Below are positions 7,580-12,963 of a stretch of 12,963 bases of DNA, in pieces. How positions within the stretch are numbered: the stretch's first letter is position 1; each line of letters begins with the position of its first letter. A program made the translations under genes and the position numbers. Source of the stretch: UBA1858 sp965658595 (GTDB lineage: Bacteria; Pseudomonadota; Gammaproteobacteria; UBA4575); the NCBI GenBank assembly GCA_965658595.1, contig CBFHSW010000099.1:1-12963 (forward strand). The letters are read 5' to 3'. The notes under the pieces were generated by a model that made no database searches, was not told the origin of the DNA, and saw nothing but the letters and a program-made list of their open reading frames with translations.

Positions 7580-7972
7580 ATGCGTATGATCAACACCCTG
7601 ATAGGGCCGAATATATTAAAAAAAACCAATGAAATTCAATTGCTTAGCCGAAGTATGCACAGTCGCCTCCCGAGCAAGTTCCATCCTCATTGCTGGCTGA
7701 TTGACATTAAGGACCAGCTTGCCTTGATTGTAGCTGATAGTGCAGATATCGCTACCGCACTCAGATACCAGCAACATGAATTACTTAAACAGATCAATGA
7801 AGAATTTGCTGCTCAATTAATCACCCCGATTAAACGGGTTAAAATCAAGGTGATTACTCCACAACAGACACCATCAACGCCTCAAAAACAGCCTTCATCA
7901 CCAGACCTAGAGCTATCCAAACAGTATTGTCAGCAAATACTGAAAGAACTCAATCAGCCCGAAAAAAAATAG
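7580..7972 (+). CDS. DUF721 / DciA-like protein
   Basis: The 130-residue protein fits the DUF721 family, which includes DciA, the loader or operator of the replicative helicase DnaB in bacteria lacking DnaC/DnaI-type loaders. Family features are the LxxHCWLIDIKDQLALIV strand-turn-strand segment (about 35-53), the following ADSADIATALRYQQHELLKQIN helix region (53-74) and the strand IKRVKIKVI (83-91). The N-terminal part would form a KH-like fold. Residues about 93-110 are rich in Pro, Gln, Ser and Thr, probably a flexible linker to a short C-terminal helix, in line with the disordered tail of DciA proteins. The start could be M1 (7580) or M3 (7586); only a weak CGGTAAAA lies upstream. It is the only plus-strand gene in the right-hand part, divergent from the M23 gene and convergent with ftsZ (42-base gap). 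Being DciA in function is inferred from family membership. Confidence 0.82.
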   Translation: MRMINTLIGPNILKKTNEIQLLSRSMHSRLPSKFHPHCWLIDIKDQLALIVADSADIATALRYQQHELLKQINEEFAAQLITPIKRVKIKVITPQQTPSTPQKQPSSPDLELSKQYCQQILKELNQPEKK

Positions 7973-8014
7973 CCACTTACACTGATCACCATCTATTGTC
8001 TGACTTGATCTAGA

Positions 8015-9163
8015 TTAATCAGCTTGGCGACGTAAAAACGCTGGTACATCTAATAGTGCTTCATCGTAGCGACCATTATCTATTTCTGCATTACTGTCAG
8101 CACTTGCAGTAGCGGTCGTCTGCGCAGATTCTGGTCGCGGACGATTAATATTGATATCAGTCACAGCAGGTTGGGATTCAGGCACTGTTTGTGGCGTCAC
8201 TACGTTCTCTTCACCAATACCTGTGGCCACTAGAGTCACACGTAAATCATCACCCATGGACTCATCAATCACCGTTCCAACTACAACCGTGGCATCTTCA
8301 GCCGCCAGTTCCTCTATATGATCACCAATTTCAGCAATCTCGCCTATGCCTAGACTAGGTCCTGCCGTCACATTAACAAGAATGCCCCGCGCACCTGTGA
8401 TATTGATATCTTCCAATAAAGGACTTGAGATAGCCGATTCAGCCGCTTCACGAGCACGCTCGGTACCTTGACTCAAACCTGAACCCATCATAGCTAAGCC
8501 CATTTCTGACATGACGGTCTTCACATCGGCAAAATCAACATTAATCAAACCTGGGCAAGTAATAATCTCAGCAATACCCTGCACTGCACCAAGCAATATG
8601 TCATTAGCAGAAGTAAAAGCATCTTCCATGGTGATATCTTTACCTAATACTGTCAGCAATTTTTCATTAGGAATAGTAATCAAAGAATCTACGTGATTTG
8701 ATAATTCTAGAATACCTCGATCAGCAATTGCACGGCGCTTCTTACCTTCGAAATTAAATGGCTTAGTCACCACTGCAACCGTCAATATCCCCAGCTCTTT
8801 AGCTACTTCTGCCACAATCGGTGCTGCACCTGTACCCGTGCCACCCCCCATGCCAGCAGTAATGAATAGCATATCTGTACCTGAGATGACTTCATAAATC
8901 CTGTCCCGATCTTCAAGCGCTGATTGACGCCCAACTTCTGGATTAGCACCCGCACCTAAACCCTTGGTCATTTCCACGCCCAATTGTAAGGTGCTTTTTG
9001 CTGATGTACCTTGTAATGCCTGCGAATCTGTATTGGCGCAAATGAAATCAACACCTTCTAGATTAGCATTCACCATGTGTTGCACGGCGTTACCACCGCC
9101 TCCACCGACACCGATCACTTTTATGACTGCGCTTTGACTATATGCATCTACTAATTCAAACAT
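8015..9163 (-). CDS. ftsZ: Cell division protein FtsZ
   Basis: FtsZ is the tubulin-like GTPase that polymerises into the cytoplasmic Z-ring and positions the divisome. The 382-residue protein has the glycine-rich nucleotide loop GVGGGGGNAV (18-27), the tubulin signature GGGTGTG (106-112) and the T7 loop NVDFAD (208-213), whose aspartates complete the GTPase site of the next subunit. A variable linker (about 318-368) leads to the conserved C-terminal peptide DVPAFLRRQAD (372-382), the docking site for FtsA, ZipA and ZapD, all or some of which should bind it; ftsA and zapD are in this window. A strong Shine-Dalgarno precedes the start. The 37-base gap from ftsA suggests cotranscription. In most relatives lpxC comes next downstream; here the convergent DUF721 gene does. 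Confidence 0.98.
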   Translation of the reverse strand: MFELVDAYSQSAVIKVIGVGGGGGNAVQHMVNANLEGVDFICANTDSQALQGTSAKSTLQLGVEMTKGLGAGANPEVGRQSALEDRDRIYEVISGTDMLFITAGMGGGTGTGAAPIVAEVAKELGILTVAVVTKPFNFEGKKRRAIADRGILELSNHVDSLITIPNEKLLTVLGKDITMEDAFTSANDILLGAVQGIAEIITCPGLINVDFADVKTVMSEMGLAMMGSGLSQGTERAREAAESAISSPLLEDINITGARGILVNVTAGPSLGIGEIAEIGDHIEELAAEDATVVVGTVIDESMGDDLRVTLVATGIGEENVVTPQTVPESQPAVTDININRPRPESAQTTATASADSNAEIDNGRYDEALLDVPAFLRRQAD

Positions 9164-9165
9164 AA

Positions 9166-9175
9166 CCCTTCTCCC
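9166..9175 (-). promoter_or_regulatory. Strong ribosome binding site of ftsZ
   Basis: The minus strand reads GGGAGAAGGG just upstream of the ftsZ ATG, with GGAG 7 bases from the start codon. It is among the strongest Shine-Dalgarno sequences in the window and contrasts with the weak GGTG before ftsA. This fits the known need for far more FtsZ than FtsA. It supports the start at 9163. Confidence 0.75.
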
Positions 9176-9200
9176 GTTTTGTCTCAGAGTTTTAAAAATA

Positions 9201-10436
9201 TTAAAAATTACTTCTTAACCAATCTTTTACTCGGCCAAATACTGATGACCCATCATTTCTTGAAAAATTATTTAATTCAGTTGACTGTCCGCTTAAGTGA
9301 CCATAAATCAATAAGCCAACACCTGTTGCATGTATTGGATTTCTCACAACATCGATAAGTCCAGTGACATGCTGAGGTTCACCTAATCGTACTGGCATGT
9401 GAAACACCTCTTCTGCCAATTCCACAACACCTTCCATTTTGGAACTACCACCTGTCAGCACTACACCCGATGCAATTAAATTCTCGTAACCACTTCTACG
9501 CAATTCCGCCAAGATCAAGGTCATCAATTCTTCGTAACGAGGCTCAACCACTTCAGCGAGTGTTTGTCGTGCCAGACGTCTAGGTGGACGATCTCCCACA
9601 CTAGGTACATCTATAACCTCGTCTGGATTGGTCAACTGTCGCAATGCACAGGCATATTTGATTTTTATTTCCTCTGCATATTGTGTTGGAGTACGCATAG
9701 CAATAGCGATATCATTAGTGACTTGATCACCAGCAATAGGTATCACGGCAGTATGTTTAATAGCACCATCATTAAACACAGCAATATCTGTAGTACCACC
9801 ACCGATATCAACCAAGCAAACACCAAGCTCTTTTTCATCTTCAGTTAACACCGAATAACTTGAAGCTAATTGCTCCAGCACGACATCGTCAGTCTCTAGA
9901 CCACAACGCTCAATACATTTAATAATATTTTGCGCGGCAGACACCGCACCTGTCACCAAATGAACTTTTGCCTCCATGCGTACACCCGACATTCCTATAG
10001 GCTCACGAATCCCTTCTTGCTCATCGATAATAAATTCTTGCGGCAACACATGAAGAGTCTTTTGATCTGCGGGTATTGCCATGGCACGCGCTGCATCTAT
10101 TACTCGCTCCACATCACCTTGAACCACCTCACCATCTTTAATTGCCACTATGCCATGTGAATTCATACTCTTAATATGACTACCTGCAATGCCAGCATAG
10201 ACTGAATGAATCTGGCAACCTGCCATCAATTCAGCTTCTTCAACAGCACGCTGTATGGATTGAACAGTAGATTCAATATTCACTACTACACCTTTTTTAA
10301 GTCCGCGAGATGGATGCGAGCCAAAACCGACAATTTCTAATTCATTGTCTTCACTCACTTCAGCTACTATTGCAACAATCTTCGATGTTCCAATATCCAA
10401 CCCAACAATCATTCCAGGCTCTAATTTTTTACTCAT
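9201..10436 (-). CDS. ftsA: Cell division protein FtsA
   Basis: FtsA is an actin-like ATPase that tethers FtsZ filaments to the inner membrane and recruits later divisome proteins. The 411-residue protein has the actin-fold nucleotide motifs: phosphate 1 LDIGTSK (13-19), phosphate 2 VDIGGGTTD (209-217) and the adenosine motif VVLTGGSSKMEG (325-336). Residues about 85-165 between them correspond to the FtsA-specific 1C domain. The C-terminus SVFGRVKDWLRSNF (398-411) is the amphipathic membrane-targeting helix. Only a weak GGTG Shine-Dalgarno candidate precedes the ATG. It lies 53 bases after ftsQ and 37 bases before ftsZ, in the standard ftsQ-ftsA-ftsZ order. Confidence 0.98.
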   Translation of the reverse strand: MSKKLEPGMIVGLDIGTSKIVAIVAEVSEDNELEIVGFGSHPSRGLKKGVVVNIESTVQSIQRAVEEAELMAGCQIHSVYAGIAGSHIKSMNSHGIVAIKDGEVVQGDVERVIDAARAMAIPADQKTLHVLPQEFIIDEQEGIREPIGMSGVRMEAKVHLVTGAVSAAQNIIKCIERCGLETDDVVLEQLASSYSVLTEDEKELGVCLVDIGGGTTDIAVFNDGAIKHTAVIPIAGDQVTNDIAIAMRTPTQYAEEIKIKYACALRQLTNPDEVIDVPSVGDRPPRRLARQTLAEVVEPRYEELMTLILAELRRSGYENLIASGVVLTGGSSKMEGVVELAEEVFHMPVRLGEPQHVTGLIDVVRNPIHATGVGLLIYGHLSGQSTELNNFSRNDGSSVFGRVKDWLRSNF

Positions 10437-10489
10437 GACTTTGTTACACCATTAATAATGTGATTCATTTTATCTTCTAACATTGTGTT

Positions 10490-11224
10490 TTAAACACTCC
10501 AACTGATAGCAAGACCATGACTATGTCGCAGGTCTATAGTCGCTATTGCAGAGCGCTCTTCATGACTCAACAGAGCAAACATCTTTAAGCATCGCTGCAT
10601 CTGTAAATCAACATTTTCTCTTCCCATATTGATAGTCACTCCATTACTTAAATGTATCACCTTGTGATAGCGCGCATCTTCCTCTAGTGATTCGATGGCA
10701 ATACCGAGATCATTAAATTCACGATTATATTTTAGATACAACTGCGCCAGCACTTGCTCACGACCTGCCACACCTTTTAATAGTGGCTTACTCTTAAAAC
10801 TGTCATGACTTGAAACTGAGAACGTTTGCGCATATTTGTTTAACAATTGATTTTGGTTCCATCTAAATACTGGGCTCTGTTCTTCTATTTCAATCACTAA
10901 TTTATATGGCCACTGACGTTTGATATTTGCTGCATACACCCACCCCAGATCATTCAAATCATTTTCAAACTCTTTTAACCTTAAGGTGAAAAACCCATCA
11001 AGCTCATAATCTCTAACAACTTGTGCAATCTCCTGCTTACTCACTCTGTCCAGTTGTGACACCACATGAATACTCTCAATCGATACATCATCAATCATTC
11101 TGGCAGAATAGATACCAAGCACGACCACACCCGCACTGATTAATAATTTACCGATCTCCGACCATGCAATACCAGTATCTTCTTTCTTCGTTAGATTACG
11201 TCGAGCAGATTTTTGTATTGCCAT
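10490..11224 (-). CDS. ftsQ: Cell division protein FtsQ
   Basis: FtsQ is a bitopic inner-membrane protein that links early and late divisome proteins through FtsB and FtsL. The 244-residue product has a short basic cytoplasmic tail, one membrane segment (about 26-43) and then a periplasmic POTRA domain starting around VSIESIHVVSQLDRVSKQEI (47-66). The conserved patterns GWVYAANIKRQWPYKLVIEI and SPVFRW follow, then the beta domain (to residue 244). The length is slightly below the E. coli protein (276). The ATG overlaps the ddl TAA by one base (TAATG) and has a strong GGGGAGAGG Shine-Dalgarno inside the end of ddl, so coupled translation with ddl is likely. Confidence 0.94.
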   Translation of the reverse strand: MAIQKSARRNLTKKEDTGIAWSEIGKLLISAGVVVLGIYSARMIDDVSIESIHVVSQLDRVSKQEIAQVVRDYELDGFFTLRLKEFENDLNDLGWVYAANIKRQWPYKLVIEIEEQSPVFRWNQNQLLNKYAQTFSVSSHDSFKSKPLLKGVAGREQVLAQLYLKYNREFNDLGIAIESLEEDARYHKVIHLSNGVTINMGRENVDLQMQRCLKMFALLSHEERSAIATIDLRHSHGLAISWSV

Positions 11225-12156
11225 TAGCCTCTCCCCTGAAAAGACGTATCTAAGATTTGTAACACTAATGCATTAAAATCAACGCCTGAATGTGCAGCTG
11301 CCATTGGTACTAAACTATGATCTGTCATACCCGGCACCGTATTTACTTCTAGAAACCAACTTTGGCCTTGTTCATCTATCATCACATCAACTCGACCCCA
11401 ACCCTGTGCACCAGTTGCCACAAAAGCACGTTGTGCCTGTGCTTTTAATCTCGTTTCAGCATCAGCATCAAGCCCACATGGCAGTAAATATTGAGTATCT
11501 TTGGATTGATATTTAGCTTCAAAATCATAAAACTCATTATTCGTCTCAAGTCGAATTACCGGTAACGCTTGTTCGTTTAAAACGGCTACCGTATATTCTT
11601 TTCCATCGATCCATTTCTCTGCCATCAGCTCACCTTGATGCTGCTGAGCCTCAAGCACTGCTGATGCAAATTCTTCAGCATTGTGCACTTTGTGTATGCC
11701 CAAGCTAGATCCCTCACGTGAAGGCTTCACAATAAATATTGCGCCCAGCACATCAGCCACTTGTGCATATTTCATATCAGCATCCAGCACCACGTAATCT
11801 ATCGTAGGAATATTGGATGCATTCCATAATTGTTTGGTAATAATTTTATTCATACAAATACTAGAAGCCATAACACCACTTCCCGTATATGGCATGTCGA
11901 TAGTCTGCAAGGCACCCTGCATAGTCCCATCTTCACCACCGCATCCATGTAAAACAATGAAGGCTCGTGTGAAATTCCCAGCCATCAATTGACTGAAAAC
12001 ATCTGCTCCCACATCAATGGGATGTGCGTCTACATTCATAGCTTGTAACGCTTTTAGAACAGCCGCTCCACTTTTTAGAGAAATAGCTCGCTCTCCTGAG
12101 CGTCCACCCATGAGCACTGCCACCTTGCCATAGTCATCTACAGATCTGATGCTCAT
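11224..12156 (-). CDS. ddl: D-alanine--D-alanine ligase (DdlB type)
   Basis: Ddl joins two D-alanines with ATP in the cytoplasm to make the dipeptide at the end of the peptidoglycan stem. The 310-residue ATP-grasp enzyme matches DdlB length. Visible residues are the N-terminal GGRSGERAISL with E22 (equivalent to E. coli E15), HG-CGGEDG (70-77), K144, the omega-loop serine S150 in REGSS, Y216, R255, D257, E270 and N272 in the EVNTVPGMT segment, and S281. Most of these carry the same numbers as in E. coli DdlB. The tyrosine Y216 fits D-Ala-D-Ala rather than D-Ala-D-Lac specificity. The gene overlaps the murB stop by 4 bases (ATGA), with AAAGGGAG as Shine-Dalgarno, and overlaps ftsQ by 1 base. 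Confidence 0.96.
   Translation of the reverse strand: MSIRSVDDYGKVAVLMGGRSGERAISLKSGAAVLKALQAMNVDAHPIDVGADVFSQLMAGNFTRAFIVLHGCGGEDGTMQGALQTIDMPYTGSGVMASSICMNKIITKQLWNASNIPTIDYVVLDADMKYAQVADVLGAIFIVKPSREGSSLGIHKVHNAEEFASAVLEAQQHQGELMAEKWIDGKEYTVAVLNEQALPVIRLETNNEFYDFEAKYQSKDTQYLLPCGLDADAETRLKAQAQRAFVATGAQGWGRVDVMIDEQGQSWFLEVNTVPGMTDHSLVPMAAAHSGVDFNALVLQILDTSFQGRG
11228..11236 (-). promoter_or_regulatory. Strong ribosome binding site of ftsQ inside ddl
   Basis: GGGGAGAGG on the minus strand lies within the last codons of ddl, 3 bases before the ftsQ ATG (GGAG core 5-6 bases from it). It fixes the ftsQ start at 11224 and lets ribosomes initiate independently of, as well as coupled to, ddl termination. 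Confidence 0.7.
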
Positions 12157-12963
12157 GAAGTCTCCCTTTGACCAATAATTCTCACTTCAGGCTCCAAGTG
12201 AACAGCAAATTTTTCAAAAACTCGCTGCTGTGCCAAATTGATCAACTGCTCAATATCTTCAGCACTAGCTTGATTATCATTATTGATAAAGTTTGCATGT
12301 TTATCTGAAATACTTGCTCCACCAATAACATGACCCTTTAGACCACATTGCTCGATCAATTCAGCGGCATAACCATGTTCTGGATTTTTGAATACAGAGC
12401 CACAATTTTTCTTTCCTATAGGTTGACTTTCAGAACGTCGTTGCAATAGTTCTTTGATAGATACTGCTGATGCAGGTTGTTGCTCAGACAGCTGAAGAGT
12501 AGCGGCAACAAAATATTCCTGTTCAGGCACTGATACAGTTCGATACCCAATTTGATAATCTTGTGGCATTCGGTCATAGATTTCACCCGTGCGATTAATC
12601 ACTTTAACTGAGCTCACATGTTCCCAAGTCTGACCACCAAAAGCACCAGCATTCATCGCTAATGCTCCACCGATAGTGCCCGGGATGCCAGCCATAAATT
12701 CAACACCTGTTAAGTTCTTTGATACACTAAATTTCGCTACTTTTGCACAAGCGATACCCGCCTCCACATATAACTGAGCTTGATCTAGATATTGCATATT
12801 ATTCAAGCAGCCATGAGTAACAATCACCACTCCTGCCACACCACCATCTCGGATTAAAATGTTTGAACCCAAGCCGAGGTAAGTTACTGGTATTGATGAA
12901 TCAATCTCACTTAAGAACATACACAAGTCATTTAAATCATATGGTTGGAATAAGTATTCTGCA
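12153..12963 (-). CDS. murB: UDP-N-acetylenolpyruvoylglucosamine reductase MurB (5' end cut off by window)
   Basis: MurB reduces UDP-GlcNAc-enolpyruvate to UDP-MurNAc with NADPH and FAD, the second committed step of peptidoglycan synthesis. The frame is open to the right edge: 12 more residues, AEYLFQPYDLND, precede the TTG at 12924-12926, and they match the usual family sequence before the FAD site. The TTG is therefore internal, and the true start, with about 25-40 residues, lies outside. FAD-binding motifs LGLGSNILIRDGG and GVEFMAGIPGTIGGALAMNAGAFGG are present in two adjoining stretches. The catalytic serine is in CGSVFKNP, and the late glutamate is in EPEVRIIG. The IGGASISDKHANFINN segment and the short C-terminal form resemble type II MurB. 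Placement next to ddl, instead of elsewhere as in E. coli, agrees with that. Upstream genes would be expected to be murC or murG. Confidence 0.95.
   Translation of the reverse strand, partial: AEYLFQPYDLNDLCMFLSEIDSSIPVTYLGLGSNILIRDGGVAGVVIVTHGCLNNMQYLDQAQLYVEAGIACAKVAKFSVSKNLTGVEFMAGIPGTIGGALAMNAGAFGGQTWEHVSSVKVINRTGEIYDRMPQDYQIGYRTVSVPEQEYFVAATLQLSEQQPASAVSIKELLQRRSESQPIGKKNCGSVFKNPEHGYAAELIEQCGLKGHVIGGASISDKHANFINNDNQASAEDIEQLINLAQQRVFEKFAVHLEPEVRIIGQRETS

Noticed and set aside
7973..8014. Bidirectional terminator between the DUF721 gene and ftsZ
   Set aside because: Only very short palindromes (TGATCA, ATCTAGAT) are present, with no GC-rich stem and no T-run on either side.
10485..10497. 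Palindrome GTGTTTTAAACAC at the end of ftsQ as a terminator or operator
   Set aside because: The arms are only 5-6 bp with almost no loop and no U-run follows. It overlaps the ftsQ stop codon, and ftsA downstream should be cotranscribed.
12924..12926. TTG as the murB start codon
   Set aside because: The frame stays open upstream to the window edge and the added residues fit MurB, so the start lies outside.

Overview
The window is a contiguous stretch of housekeeping genes from a gammaproteobacterium. By eye it is AT-rich, around 40% GC; I did not compute this. The gene order matches the textbook gammaproteobacterial block around secA and the division/cell-wall (dcw) cluster: pilD-coaE-zapD facing mutT-argJ-secA-ftsZ-ftsA-ftsQ-ddl-murB. 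ZapD, a beta/gammaproteobacterial FtsZ-associated protein, the pilD-coaE-zapD order and an FtsZ tail ending in an AFLRRQAD-type peptide all support this. I cannot name a genus.

Layout. Bases 1-1445 (plus strand) hold the last codons of a probable prepilin peptidase (pilD), then coaE and zapD packed with almost no spacing. From 1442 to the right edge almost everything is on the minus strand. Read in transcription order from the right edge, this is murB (cut by the window edge), ddl, ftsQ, ftsA, ftsZ, a lytM-type M23 peptidase, secA, argJ and a Nudix-ThiE fusion gene. One small gene interrupts the run on the plus strand: a DUF721/DciA-like protein at 7580-7972. It converges on ftsZ and diverges from the M23 gene. 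The 95-base divergent region (7485-7579) holds two perfect minus-strand TATAAT boxes and a short 10-bp-phased direct repeat.

How the genes work together. MurB and Ddl make UDP-MurNAc and D-Ala-D-Ala for peptidoglycan. FtsQ, FtsA and FtsZ form the divisome core, and ZapD bundles FtsZ filaments. The M23 protein is a membrane-anchored candidate murein endopeptidase with an intact active site. SecA drives protein export. ArgJ (arginine acetyl cycle), CoaE (last step of CoA synthesis) and the Nudix-ThiE protein are metabolic or nucleotide-cleaning neighbours. Junctions are tight: the 4-base ATGA murB/ddl, the 1-base TAATG ddl/ftsQ and secA/argJ, and the 4-base tail-to-tail zapD/mutT. This suggests translational coupling and little room for terminators.

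What stands out is mostly absence. Compared with the E. coli order, lpxC, secM and yacG are missing from their usual places, while murB sits inside the cluster. I see no mobile element, CRISPR, tRNA, rRNA or phage gene, and no intergenic gap over about 130 bases. I found no convincing undescribed system. The findings are modest and concern regulation and gene content.
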